This document shows positions 47,519 through 61,435 of a DNA stretch of 64,000 nucleotides, in pieces (position 1 is the first letter of the stretch; each line of letters opens with the position of its first letter). The notes below the pieces were generated by a model, which was not told the origin of the DNA, ran no database searches, and was given only the letters and a program-made list of their open reading frames with translations. Source of the stretch: Scortum barcoo (lineage: Eukaryota; Chordata; Actinopteri; Centrarchiformes; Terapontidae). The position numbers and the translations under genes are program-made. The stretch spans positions 7,919,380 through 7,983,379 of the forward strand of contig CM041538.1 in the NCBI GenBank assembly GCA_023238725.1, written 5' to 3'.

Positions 47519-50500
47519 GTAAGTAGTCGGTCACACGGCGGTTGAATGTATTGCTGCCTTGGCTTGCTGCCCTGTGGACCTTTTTTTTTTTTTTTCCTTC
47601 ACACCTCCCATCGTGTGCGCTATAAGTCTTAATCTAGGACTATGACTGAGATTATGTATCCTGATATTTTGATATGAGCTGGTGCGTAGCTGGAGAACAG
47701 CATATGCTGTAGATAGCCAATTGAGTCCATGTTGTAACTTTTGAATGAAATCATACTGGGAATAAGCTCCTTATCGTTTTGCTTGGGGCCTCTCAGAAAT
47801 CCCCCCTCTCCTTTCAGTTGTTAGTCTGCGGACGTCAGTGCAGGAGCTGCTGATCCTGGATCATTGGACAGGTCACATGGCCACAGGAATTTTACAAATG
47901 TCTTATTAATTTCACTTCCTGACCAAACCTTTGACACAAAGAAGGCTGTGGCCCTGCTAGGTCGAGGCCGGCCATTTTTCTGATATTATTATCATTATTA
48001 TTACTACTTTTATCTTGCTGTGACTGTGCAGAGATAATGCCAATCCTGTTATCAGCGAGGCAGCTCACCCTGCTACACTGTCTCATCATGCTTTGGGTAT
48101 GTAATGGCTTCACAGATTATGTCGTATCTGAAATGGTGTGATAAAACTGCAGCGTTATGTGTCATGACATCTCGCTGCTAAGTGATGCAGCATGCTCTAA
48201 TGCAAATACTGTGGCTCTTAGATATGCCTGATCACAAATTGACTGCCTCTCTGCTCTCAGTGCCACCTCTGCCGTGTGTGCGATCAGGTGGTTTGTAATT
48301 GAAAGTTCAAATACAGAACTGCACATGCAACATCGGGCAATCAAACATTGTATTATGTCCTTCAGGAATGAGTGAAAAAGACTGCTAGCGTTCGATTCCC
48401 ATTTAACTGACTCCGTTTAGGAAATTGCACAGACAACCAGGCGAGTAATCATCGCTTATAAATTTGTCATGGTGCTAATTGCCTGCATGGTTATATTAGT
48501 GGCCAATTGATTCATCGCTTATCTTGGGGACCAGTGCACCAAACACTCATGGTTCTCTCATCTCACATGCTCGCTACGAAGGTGGCCACTGAATATCTGG
48601 AGAGTTTTTCTGGATGAATGCCGTGACATTTACAGACACGTCTCAATGGCTCACAGAGGCTGATTGGGATTATTGGACATTTTAGTCGTCAGTACTTGAT
48701 ATACGTGAAATTAGATTTTAATGAGCTCTCCTTCCCTCTAACAGGTGTGGTTTACCTTGTTGTTTGGGATAAGCGTTGCTCAAAGAGACTGTGAAAATGG
48801 CAATCAAGCCACAAGGTGACAGACTGTTCTTTTAAGGGAGCCACTTTGTCTGTGGCAGAGATGTGCTCTGCCTCATTCTTCTCTCTTCACTCTTCTGGCT
48901 ACGTATCCTGTAAGCTCTGTATGCAGTTATGCTTTCCTCTTGGGCTCCTCTGTTACTCTCTCGCTCTCTTGCCTTGCTCAGTATCTACCTTCATCTACCT
49001 TTTCCCTCTTGCTGTGCTCTCCTTTGCTACAACCATACCTCGCCCTCTCCCCTCCTGCATGCCTCACGCTCCCTGTTTTTTGAGTGCTTCAGCCCTCCGC
49101 CCATGTTGGAAGTTGGGTACTTCTCTCTCAAAAAGCTGCCTCACTTCCTCAGCATTGTAGCACCTATAAGGGACCTTCCTCCTCCCATTTCTTTAAATCT
49201 CCTGTGGGCACCTTGGCAGTGCGAATGCCAAAGAGGCTATGCCCACTCGTCTTACGCCCACAAAGAGCATCAGCTGACAGGTCGGTTGGAGATAAATCCA
49301 ACAGCGTGATTCTGGTTGCCGGAGTGATGCTCAGTGGCTGGCAGCGTGCCAGCCCTTTCGAACAGATGCCAGCACTTCCACTGTGCCCCCCTCCCCAACA
49401 CCCAATATCATCAGCAGAGCTCAGTGGAGAGGGTGAGGAGAGGGAGGAGGAGAAAAGATGAGACAGATTTGATTGAAAGGAACAGGACAGTGTAGAGCAG
49501 ACCTCATGAGGAGTATAGAAGAAAAGGTGTTGGGCTAATAGAGGCAGGAGATGAGATGATACTGAATAAAACAAGGTTAAGGTTACCTTAGCAAAGCCAA
49601 CAGATTTCACTTCCATCACGGTGTTGTGAGGCAAAGCTACACCCGTTTGGAACAGCTGTCACTTAAAGTAGGCTGTACATCAAATGGATGACATTTCTCC
49701 CATTTGCTAAACATCCTTCCAACAGATGACTGGCCGTCATTGGTCTTTGTCTCTGACACACCCACAGTGTCTATTATAGAAAGTTGGTCAGATATCTCTA
49801 AATAACTCATTATTAGCTAATCCAACTAATTACAATGTCAGCAGCTATAAGATTGTGGACATCTGCTCCAGACTATGTAGACAGTATATATGCTGACAGT
49901 TATAATATTAGTAAATTTTAGAGATCCATACCGTTGGATATTTGATAAAAATAAACCAGTGGAATTGGGTTCCAAAAAATGACATCAGCATTGAGTGTCA
50001 TTGTCGTCCATCTAGTCTGTGGGCAACAGTGTGCATGTAAACTTTCTATCATGCACACCCAGGCAAGGTAAAACTGTCGTGTGTGTGTGTATATGCATGA
50101 GCGTGATCTACAGTATGCATGCGCATGATTATCTGCCACCTCTTCCTCTGCGCACACACACGCGTCTCTCATAGCAGGGGTTTCCCATATAGCATCCTCT
50201 GTCTTACAGCTCTCGTAGAACAAGTCTTGAAGATTGGGTTATCTTTTGTGCCTTGTCTCTCCTTTCTTTCATTTTCCCTTTCTCTTTCCTTCTTCCTCCT
50301 CTTGCTCCTCTCTCCCCCCCCTCTCCTGCTTCATTCTCAACATGCCTCTTGGTAGATTTTGCTCTTGTTGCCCTGGGAGACGGTGAAATGGTGGTGGTGG
50401 TGGTGGGGTTTTTGTACATGCGTGTGCTTTCTTTGTAGTGATCACAATCCTCCTGCACACGTGTGTGTGTGTAGACATGGCAACTCTCTCCACCTCTGCA

Positions 50501-51473
50501 CGTTTCTGTATGACCCATATTTTGGCTGTGCAATATATAGAAAAGAGGCCTTATCATTTTTTTTCAGCGGATTTAAACATGCCTAATCCAAAGTGCCACT
50601 GTAAAATAATCTCATATCTGTACATCATGTTGGCTTTCAATTGTTCTCCCTCTCTCACGTCGCTGTACAGCCCTCTCCTCCATATGGCCTTGGTCACACT
50701 GCACTGTAAAAACACTATCTGTGAGAATTAATCATGCAACCATGAAATCAGTGGTGATCATAAGTGGTGAAACAGTTACTTGATTAACATATTTTGGTAA
50801 CTATTTAAGATATTTCAAGTAAATATGCCAAATATTTGCTGCCTACAGCTTCTTAAATGTGGAATTTTGCTACTTTTGCTGCTTTGTTTTATATAATTGT
50901 TTATTTAATATCCTTAAGCGTTTGATTGTTAATTGGGTAATACGAGATGTCAGCTCTGATATGTTTAACAATATCTCTTGGGGTGAATAAAGTGAAATTT
51001 TATATTATCTCGTTGTGGGGGAATTTCCCTTTAATACTATGCAGTAATCACTCAGCAATAACAGAAAATAGATAAATTAGATAAGATAAGCATTAGCTGC
51101 AGCCTTAGCAATGAAACACACAGCGCTAAATAGTTATATGGTGGTAGAGGGAGAATACACAAGGGTGGGAAGAAAGTTCTTGTTGAGCTCAGTGTGTGCT
51201 TGTGTGTGTCTGTGTGTGTTTGTGTGTCACAGCAGGACAATGAGTCTGAGCAGGTCTGAGAAGGGGAGCGTCTCTTCTTCACAGTCTGAGACCAGCTTCC
51301 CATAGAGGAGACATCACAACACATTTCATGCCGCTGCTCTTTGTGTGTGTGTGAGACCAGGCTCTCTCACACACACACACACATACACATGACACTGTAA
51401 TAAAAAAAGACTGCAGAGAAGCGCTTCAGGCATAAAAGGCATTATATAGAACAGCTCTTTTGGTCACCTGCTG

Positions 51474-51475
<2 letters not shown>

Positions 51476-51505
<30 letters not shown>
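51476..51505. repeat. (CA)n microsatellite
   Basis: About 30 bases of CA in a wider CA/GT-rich neighbourhood (51190-51700). Confidence 0.95.
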
Positions 51506-51511
<6 letters not shown>

Positions 51512-52303
51512 CAGCACAGCTGGGGTCAGGCTTTTAATGGGTGTGTATGGGGTCAAAAGGACCAGTAGCAAGCAAAACAAACACACACATATGGACACAC
51601 ATTGAGTGTGCAGTAGCGGGAATGTGCGGCAAGAATAGCATAGAATAACACACACAAAATGCACATGCACACAGACACACACAGACTGACTTGGGCTAAC
51701 ACTGATCAAATGGATACTGCAGGTATTATTTATTTTCTGTCTTGTCTAACTCCATCAAACACACATTCATATATACACACTTTTGTCTATTAACACACAC
51801 ACACAAGCACATGGTGACACCCCACTCCATCATTTGCTTTTCTGTACTGGACAATGGACATAGTGTTGAGTGCATGCATGTATGTATGTATGTGTGTATA
51901 TATGTAAGAAGTATACACAGCTGTAGTGGCCAAGTCTCCAGAGAAAGAAACCCACTGCTGTGCTCTCTGACTATTGAGGCACTGTGAGACTTTTATTTGT
52001 GTGTTTGTGTGTGTGGCTGCGTCTGTGCGTTTCATCTGATTGGCTTTGTGTGCGGAGGGAAAGCATTCGGGAACAGATGACAACACACAAGACACACATG
52101 TCGTTGGAAAGAAAAAGCTGTTTGACTAGTTGGATAAAGGATGATTCTGTTTTTACACAACTCAGGTCTTATTTTCATAGTTTTGGATGTCACTTTTTAT
52201 CTTTGTCTGGTTTCCCAGTGCAAAGAGAAAGTATTGCCAAGATTTCCAATGAGCTGACTTTTGCATACATTTTTTGTTTCCAATGGGGGCACAAAGAAAA
52301 AAA

Positions 52304-52317
52304 TTTGAGAACCACTG
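52304..52317 (-). repeat. hAT-like terminal sequence CAGTGGTTCTCAAA
   Basis: The minus strand reads CAGTGGTTCTCAAA, a familiar end of hAT-type non-autonomous elements in vertebrates. The matching opposite end was not found; the body probably lies toward 52190. Confidence 0.4.
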
Positions 52318-52538
52318 CTTTAAATGACGGGAACGTAGACATAAACACCATGCACTGATCACTGATGGATCATTTGATTCAGCTCCCCATGCTTACACTA
52401 CTGTAAGTTGGATGGCAGTGGGGGACTTATATCGAAGGAAATGAAAACTTCAGGCAGCCCTGTGGCTTTGAGGCTACATCTGACAGTTTGGATGTTCTGT
52501 GTTGGAGTTTTGAAAAACATTACATGACGTATACAAAA

Positions 52539-52578
52539 TTTTTTTAATGATGGACTATTTTTTTAATGATGGACTATT
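52539..52578. repeat. Tandem duplication of about 20 bases
   Basis: TTTTTTTAATGATGGACTAT occurs twice in direct succession, sharing the boundary T run. Confidence 0.9.
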
Positions 52579-53393
52579 TTCCCTTTGCTTTCTCGGAAAT
52601 GAAACATGGTGGGTATTGGCGAGTTTGTGAAATAAAAAGAGATAAAATGGCCTTAATTTCATCAGATATACTGAGGCTTTAATGATGTTGATTCATTCTT
52701 CAGTCACATTAATGCATGAGTTGAAATGAACAATTTTTATTAATAAAACATCAGCCTTCATATTTTAGATCATTCAAGTCTTATCTGTCGATACATGAAA
52801 GGGTGAAAGTGCCAGCTGGCCAGTCCTCCCTTAAACATGATGTATTCCTTGAAGACTGAATATTAAACACAATCAAGTAGACACATGCGGCGCTGCTATC
52901 CTGACAGATGATGAGCCCAAAACGTGGCGGAGCACCACCTTTTGTTCGACACTGCATCACGTTCTACAAGCTAACAATACCTGCTGTGCTGAATGGGTGT
53001 TGGGTGCAGCGGTGCAAACACCAGCGAGGTAATTTTAGCTGAGGTCAGTGCTGGCCTAAGGCGTTTGCTCTCTCCGTCTCTCGCTCTCTCCTTGGCCACC
53101 TATGTGTCTCCTGCTCGTTTTTTTTGGCCAACTTTCTACCTTTTGCTCCTTTTCGGTCTATCTTTGTGCATCTGTTACCCCTCTCCGTCTGTCTCCAGAC
53201 CTTTCAGTGTAATGGCTTTGTATTGACATGTAGGGCAGTGGTATGAAATGCAGCAAACCTACAAGGAAGAAGCAGACGCTGTGTGTGTAGGAATGAGAGA
53301 CAGAGATAGAGAAGGTGAGACTGTGCTGTCCATCTTCATACTTCTAATCCAATTAGTGATTGTCTCAGTGGGTGAGAATCTGCACTGTGAGAA

Positions 53394-53437
53394 GTGTGTG
53401 TGTGTGTGTGTGTGTAAAAGTGTGTGTGTGTGTGTGT
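53394..53437. repeat. (GT)n microsatellite, interrupted
   Basis: Two GT runs separated by AAAA, about 44 bases in all. Confidence 0.95.
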
Positions 53438-55037
53438 CAGAGAAAGCAAAGATGAGAAGAACTAGTGAGTTTGCCTGAGGACTCATTTCTCTTTCTCTTT
53501 GTGTATGTTGTTACACAAATAATAATAAAAAGAACTGCTGCATTGTCTTCTCACTCTCTCTCTTCATCTTTGTCCATCTTCGCTCACTGCCTTTTCCATA
53601 ACAGTGGCATATCTATCAAAAGGCTCTCCTTTTGGCATATCAGAAAGGCATAATTGAGCTTGATAAGATTTCACATTGGTGTGGAATGGTTACCTTGACG
53701 TTACCTTGACTGCACGATTCAATGTATTTTAAATATTGTGAAATATTGTTGATTTTCTTATATACACTGAAGTTATTTCCAAACTCAGTAGGGCTTTCAG
53801 TAAAACATGTTTGAATCTGTGCACACAAAGAAAGAAGCATACAGACAAAGATATTTCCCCAAGGAGTGTGAGGAGAACGAAAACAGAGCTAAAAGAGAGA
53901 GAATATTGGGCTTACATTCATCAGGTGGCACCAAACATGACTTCATATGAATGCCAGCGTTGCTTAACTCTGTTGGATGAGTAAACCCCAATATAAGCAT
54001 ATAAACTTAATGATTTGATTATATGTCACTGTTGTGTTTATAGCCTCTTGCATTTCTCCAAAATAGCCCAAAAAAATTATTGAAAGTTATTAATTGTATT
54101 TCTGTCTGTTAAAATGTAATGTGTGATACCAAAAGCCTTCATATTTGCCTCTTTGACCAAATTGCTGTTGAACAACTTTCAACACAGCTCTCATGGAGTG
54201 GCTACATTGTGAAACCACTTCTCCTTTTTCAATCAGTGGCTGCGCATCAAAGGTAAACGAGAACACTAGGGTGCAACTTGTAAACTATTGGAGAAACTAA
54301 ATATCACACCCACAACCGCGTCTGCTTTCTATCGAACACAAGAGCATGAATGCAGCTGATGGATGGTCGAGGCCTGGAGCACTGGAGTAAATCACCGAAC
54401 TGTAGCAGTCCCTTTTTTTTTTTTTCTTTTTTAAGGTGTCACTGACAGTCAAGGTGTTTTGTTTTGTTTTTTCGTTTTTCTTTCTTTTTTCTTTTCTTTT
54501 TTTTTTTTTAAGAAGCACACTCACAACCTCTGCTTTCACCTGATGAATGTGACCTGAGGAACAATGTGGCTGACCCTGAACATAACTGCCTCTGGCCTGA
54601 TGAATGAGGCAGAAAAGTAATAGATGGAGCCGATGGTAAATAAAAGAAATGTGTATATTCAAGGTGAAACATGCTGTGAACAGAGAGAGGGACGACTGAG
54701 GCAGTTGGAGGAAATTTGTGAGAGGTGTCGATACCCTGGAAGAAGAAGAAGCCGTGTTTTGGAGGAAACACTTTGGAAGAGCCGTGTTCTGAAAAGACGT
54801 TTGAGGCTGCAAGCTTTGAAACTGAGTTTGTTCATCCTTGTTCTTTCTCTCCGGCTCTCTTTATCTCTCTTCCTTTCTGTATACAGTAGACACATTTCAT
54901 CCTGTCTTTTCTGTCAGAATTAGCTCCTCCGTTTTCGACAGATTACCGTGTGTTGCTCGTCTGCTCGGCTCTGCTCTGCTGCAAAGTTACTTATTGTTCA
55001 AAGTCAAACTCCGATAACACTACAATCCTATTTCCTC

Positions 55038-55040
<3 letters not shown>

Positions 55041-55082
<42 letters not shown>
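55041..55082. repeat. (GT)n microsatellite
   Basis: About 42 bases of uninterrupted GT. Confidence 0.97.
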
Positions 55083-55085
<3 letters not shown>

Positions 55086-57637
55086 CAGTGCGCCAGCATG
55101 TTTGGCTATGTCTCATTCTCGTGTGTCTCTTTGTGCCTGTGTTGTGCTGTTGTGCTGTTATCCCCCCCCAGCCCAACCCTCCCCAACCCAGCCGTGTCTG
55201 ACAGGCTATCATGGCATTAATCCCTGGCTCAGATTAACCGAATATCTTCATGTGTGCCTCCATTTTATTATTTACATTTGCTGTAATCCTGTTTTTCACC
55301 TTGCGCTCTGTCGCCTGGCATACGCAGTCAGGGAGCGGCGTATGAAACGACAGCTATGAATGCTGATGAATAAAACATGGCTGCTAATACCAGTCTGCCG
55401 GGCTGACGGCGAGATAGAGCCCTTGAGTGCTGCATGTCAAAAGTTTTCGTGAGAAGTTCTGCATGGATGTTACAAAGAAGGTGAAAGAGAGTTTAGTCTG
55501 ACATCCTTATATTGCCTCAATTTCTCTTGTTGCTATCTCTCAGTCTCCGTCTGTTCTGCTTCATTTCTTTCTTTATGCTTTACTTTCCCTCTTTTGTCTT
55601 TGCTCTCCCGCTCCAAACTGCACTCTTTTTGTATTGCCTACCATTTTTCTTGCCTCACCTCTCAGTCTTTGTCTACATCTGGAGCGCTAACTGTTGGTTG
55701 CTTCGGTTTGATTCATTACACACTACCTTGCTCCTGCGTCCCTTGTCAAATAAAACAGGAAATTTTCCACCCACCATGGCGGGGAAGCAGGATATCAGTT
55801 TGGCAAAAGAAGAAGTTTGTGTGCGTCTTGTTTTCAGATGGATGAAACTAGATTTTCTGGCCCAGCACCTGCTGAGAGAAAGCAGATGGAAAGAGGCTTT
55901 TAAGATATCGCAAAAAGCAAAATGTCCCTGAAAGTGTATATAAACTCCGATCTCGGCCTTGTATTGTCCGCATCAGTTGGAAGCAGAAAATGCCGACCAA
56001 TGCAGATGCTAAAAACACATCCTAATGATGCCGAGCTGTCCGAGGTTAAACAAATCTGATGCGCCAAAGCCAGAATGCAGAGCTTTTGTCATTAAATGTA
56101 ATAATTACAGCCACTCATGAGGCTGCATTAGAGCTATCCTAGTAATAATAGGCCCCTTAAACCCAGTTGTGTTGTGTTTGGATTTTCAAAGTGTCACCAT
56201 TTGGTAAAGTTAGTCCATCTCTCCATGCAGTTCAGTTCATACATAAAAAAGCTCGGTAAAATGCAAGGTAAGGATTATAGCAAGCCACAGTAGTTTATGT
56301 GGCCAGTGTTAGAGTGAAAATGAACATCTTTAAGTATGGGACTCTTGATGAACAATTTACTTATTTTTTATGTAATGGTTACTTTTGCCTGTAAAGCAGT
56401 GATATAATACTACATGTGAAACTGAATTTCCATAGAAAACAATGTGGCATTTCCCAAGATAGTAAACCAGTGCTCAGCTGCCTTTTTAGAAGAAGAATTT
56501 GACTTAATCAAGAACATATTTCATATATTTTTTCTCTTCCATGTTCCTGTCTTAGCCTACACCTTTCTCACTTTTTTCCTTATGTCCTTATTTCTCACGG
56601 TACTTCTCTTTGTCCCCCTCCCCCCATCTGGCTCCTGAATGAAGCTGTTTAGGTAGATTACACACACAACGTATCTTCTTCATACACATGCCTTGCCAGC
56701 TCCTAAGCCTGGGAACCGGTCTTTTACCTTGAGGGGATTTTGTTTGTCATTCGTTGCAGGATGGTGGGTTGAGGTGGTGGAGAGAGTGTGTAAAAGTGTG
56801 CGGGGGGGCTCTTTGATGATATAGTGGTGCTCAGTAATACCAGTTATCGCAAAAAGGGCTGGTGCGACACGAAGTCACAGATGCACACGTACACAGCCTA
56901 TGTTTGGGGGATACACACAGCGCTAACGTAAGACTTTTACGTGCAGCATGCTTTATTTTCACAACACACTGAACATGAAGGGGCTGGGGGGAGATTAAAG
57001 GGTAAGGAATCAATGGTAAGGACCACATTTTCCACTGCTGATTGAGGGGAAAAAAAAATAGGACCCTTCCTGTTCTGATTATCCTCTGAAACTCCTGATA
57101 GAAAGTCCTTGCACTTTGAGTTACGATGTGGATGTGGGGATTACTGGAGGTGAGTTTGAAGTAAAAAATAAAAAGCTGATGCACTGCACTCTGTGGAGCG
57201 GCGTCAGGACATAATGACTTGCAAAACAGTACTTCAGCTATTTGGGATGTTGGCCGCTTTGCAAAGCTTTCAACGCTTTAAAGATGCTACATTGTTTGGA
57301 CAAACCAAATGTAGAGAGGGAGAGCGGATTCCGGTAGGAAATATCCTGATATCCGGTCAGTCGTGCTTGTTTTGTAGTGAAGGAAAAGAGTTTTTCATCA
57401 GATCTCCTACCCCGCTTGCCTAGATTAAGGTCTCTGTCTGTTGTCTGTCTGTCTTGTTTTCTATCATGTGCTCCCTCCCTGTGTGTGTGCTCCATCGTCC
57501 ACCCGCCCCCCACACCCTATTATGTGTCATTGGATGCAGCGCTTGAATGTTTGGAAGCAGGGTGACACCTTCTCAATAGGCCCTGAGAGGCCCCCTCACA
57601 CCCATAATCACACACTTAAAAAGATGCATTGACACCT

Positions 57638-57660
57638 GTGTGTGTGTGTGTGTGTTACAA

Positions 57661-57732
<72 letters not shown>
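57638..57732. repeat. Long (GT)n microsatellite, one interruption
   Basis: GT runs of 18 and about 69 bases separated by TACAATTT. It is the longest simple repeat in the window and a strong candidate for Z-DNA formation. Confidence 0.97.
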
Positions 57733-57734
<2 letters not shown>

Positions 57735-57930
57735 CATAATGAATAGTGCTGTGACCTTGCATGCAACACCTGCATTATCCTGTTGGGTTGAGTTTTCATA
57801 CATATTTTCTCTTATTTTCACAGAGCTCCTCATTTTTTCATTAGCTCTTTAAATCTGAGTAAGTCTGCATTTATACAAGCATGTGTTTACATATAGTTTC
57901 CATGAGAAAAAAGTATTGCCTTCCCCACTC

Positions 57931-57931
57931 C

Positions 57932-57966
<35 letters not shown>
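57931..57966. repeat. (GTT)n trinucleotide repeat
   Basis: About twelve GTT units with one GAT variant. Confidence 0.93.
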
Positions 57967-59522
57967 GTTGCATTGGACAGGTCTCAGAGGTTTAGTATAA
58001 TTTAAATGAAGAAGCGAGATGATCGGCGTTGATTCTTTCTGCGTGCAAATAACCATACTGGTGTATGCTGGCATGCTCACACACACACTTATACACGTAC
58101 ACACTATGTATGCACTTGAGCAATACCACAAGCTTTTCTTTGACATACTCATAACAGAATAACCGGCTCTGTATGAAAGTCATTTTCCTTGTGTCTGGTT
58201 TCCCAGAGTTCCTCGATTTTGCCGTGGACCTTCTCTTGCTACACTTATTGATTTATATCTGACCTATGTGTTTCATGTCTTTTGATATACAAACTTACTT
58301 TTTATGTGTTAGATCACTTTTCAAAAGCATCTCTCATTGGAGGTTTAGTGTTGTTCCTGATGAGCACCTCCATCTTTTTCGATGTGCGTCCTCTGTGCTG
58401 TGCTCCATTACTTTCTTCACATTATTATCTCATTTCCTCTTTCAGTTTGTTGCCTCTCTCACCTTTTCCTCTTCATTTTCCTCCCAAAAACTTTCAGACT
58501 ATGTGTAGTAGTTCTGAAGTAGGTAGAAGTACTGTGTTTGAGTCAGGAAAATAATGTAATTTCATTTGAAACCACTGTACACTGGGTAGATCCTTGGCTG
58601 GCCATAGAGACACAGAAATGACCCTGGATGGAATTTGAAGCCATGATGTATAAGATAATGTGACTAGCTTTGTTTGGTCAGGCTGAAAGTGAAGCACTGA
58701 CTGTCACACCGTAAAGGCAACCAGAGTGATGAAATAAGTCTTGTGAGGGGGAGAATCCCTGGCTGCAGTGGCCCATCTGCAAGTTTTCATGCCTTGTTGC
58801 CCATGAATTTCTACTTAGCAATGCCTGCTGTGCTCAGGTGCAACCACCACCAAATCCCACAACTGTATTTAAAAAGCCAGCGTTTAATGCCCACAAGTAA
58901 ACATCCAAAGGAAATCACCCAGGCTGAATTCCAAGTACCTTCCAAAGTTACAAACCAGGGAGCCAAGAGTCTATCATGTGTGTTGATATGGCCTCTAAGG
59001 TGAAGTACTTTAGTTTCAACAGACTGTTTGTTTATCTTCTGCCTTTAGTTAAAACAAAGATGCACAGATTGATAAAAAGGAGAAAACAGATATTTTGAGA
59101 ACAGATTTGAATGGAATCGAACACACAGGTTGAATTGAAACTGTTCCATCCATTTAGCATTTAACCTCTGAAGTTTCCCAAAGACGAAGAAATGAAATTA
59201 AAATCTCACGACAGTCAACAAATGACCTACTCTCCTCTAACCCTGACCTCACAAATCAAATGTGTGTTGAAAATACAAACACACAGAATGTTTCCTCTGA
59301 AACTATTTTATTAAACAATGACACATGTGCAAACCAGACCCTCTACAACACGCACACAGACTCACTGGGCTCTGCATGGGGAAGACCTAGTGACCCAGTT
59401 GTGACAGAAGGCAGTAGTTAAGTATAATTGGCCCATGGTGCTGTGACTGCGATGTTTTTCCTGTCTTTATTGGCTCCATTCCACCTCTTTTGGCCCAGAC
59501 AAGGCGGCTTTGGTTCAGTTTT

Positions 59523-59544
59523 TGTGTGTGTGTGTGTGTGTGTG
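59523..59544. repeat. (GT)n microsatellite
   Basis: About 22 bases of uninterrupted GT. Confidence 0.93.
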
Positions 59545-61137
59545 ACGTGATGCTTTTCATAAATGATCCGACAGCTTAATTAAACTCTGACTATGTGCGT
59601 TAACTTGTTTTTTGTCCACATCCTACTAGAACACTTGATTTAAAGGGAAACATCACAGCTATTGGAGCATCATGTTGAAAGTAGAAAACTAAGCAGTCTT
59701 TAGACTTTAGTTCATGATTTTAACTTTGGACTTGATTAATACTGAACACAGATAATGTGTTTGTGTCAGAGCGGGGCACCCCTACTTCCCAAAAAGCAAA
59801 AGTGAAAGGCTATTATGTGGGCAAAGACAATGTCCTTTTTCTTCGAGAAAAAGTATTGATCTCCTTGACTGTGAAAGAAAGAGGTGAGTGAAGGTGAGCG
59901 GCAATCAAAGCAGGCAGCCCGTTGTTTTCTACGATGCCCACGAGCCGTGCGTACGTTTTCTAAACACATCTCTTTTCCATGCAGCTCGAGGGCTTTTTTC
60001 ATTTGAGAGGATACGTGAACACACAGGCTGTGTTATTTTGTGACACTGAACAGGACAGGCTGAACATGAGGACAGGAGGAGATGCCTTAAGATTCTGACA
60101 TGTGCCCTTTTTTGACTAGAAGATCCTGCATAACAATAGTATCGATAAATGGCGTCCACTAGTCTTCTGCAACAGAAAGTCCGACAAAATTACTGTGCAT
60201 TAAAAATGCTCCCCCCAAAATTATTTGTCAGGACCTCATTTTCTGTCTATCAAGTGTCATCCCTGTCCTTTGACATAACAGCATGAGTTCACATCTCACT
60301 GTAAGTGCTGCATAATTGTCATTTTATTGCCATTTGGCTTTTTGTTCTGCCAGCGACGAGCCGAGGGGGGGACAGACTGTCTCAGGTCGCCTTCTGTAAT
60401 TAAGACCCCTCGCAGTTTGCCTGATTAATTCTATTCACTTCGAGCTCCTCCTGAAAGTCATTAATATTGAAATGGCAAAATGTCTTCCTGTCAAAAAGCC
60501 CAGACTTCATTTACCCATGATCCAGTTTGTTAGATGCCGTGGAGTGATGCTTCCAGCCATAAAGATGTTTTTTTTGCAATGTAAAGAAATGTTGAGAGCG
60601 TGATTATGTCTGCGTATTTGTGCACATGAGCGTGAGTATTTTCTCCCAAACTTCAAAGAGGTTCACAGTGTTTTCATCTGAGCGCACTCAAGACACATTG
60701 ATCCATTTCTAATTGAGACTCTTGCACCTGTTAAAGAATCCAGAGGGAAGACAAACAGCATTTTTTTTTCTTTCCATCCTCCAGACTTGAAAGGTTGAGT
60801 AAAAGTTGGATGAGGTAAGTATAACAGCGGATGAAATAGAGGGAGCAAGGGAAAATAAGCAGGAGTTTTGCAGGTGATGGAAGGATAAAGTAGATTCTGT
60901 CTCTTTTCATATGTGCTTGGGGGATTGATAGAGGGATGAAAGAAGCAGTGTGGAAGGAGGAGGCGCCTGTAGGGATATTGGCTTTAAGATAAGAAGGTGG
61001 ACTTGTCCGTCAAAATGCAACTGCGTCTGATAGTAACTGCTAAATCTTTTTGCTGGCTTTTCTTGCTCTGGAAACCTATCACAATCAATAATAGCATAGC
61101 GCTTCATACTTCAGTATTCTCTGCCATCTTTTTGGGG

Positions 61138-61435
61138 GCTGGGCTGCAATGAAAAATTCTTTTGATGATTAATTCATTTAAAGATCATTTTTATAATAGG
61201 TTATACTGTAAAGTGTTTGAAAAAGTGAAAATTGTCCATCAACGTTTTTCATGGTAACTACCTTAAAATTGCACTCCAAACCAAAATGATATTCAATATA
61301 CAATGAGACTAAAGAGAAACAGCTTTTTTTTTGTTTTGAAAATATTCTCAAAATGACTCATTTGATTATCAAAACTGTCATCAAACCACTCTCAAATGAC
61401 TAACTGATTAATCGACCAATTGTTTCAGCACTAGT
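61138..61435. mobile_element. Non-autonomous DNA element, second copy
   Basis: It starts GGGCTGCAATGAAAAATTC, followed by GATGATTAATTCATTTAAAG, contains AATGACTCATTTGATTATCA, and ends ACTGATTAATCGACCAATTG and TTTCAGCACTA. It has the same layout as 37290-37592 and shows the start of the element better. It is inside lrp8 intron 2. Confidence 0.6.

Noticed and set aside
50940..51010. Possible SINE/LINE tail (GGGTGAATAAAGTGAAA)
   Set aside because: Only the tail-like word is present; no head or body could be recognised upstream.
54297..54812. 171-codon minus-strand ORF
   Set aside because: It contains long Lys runs from T-rich tracts and shows no domain; part of it is antisense to a plus-strand purine tract.
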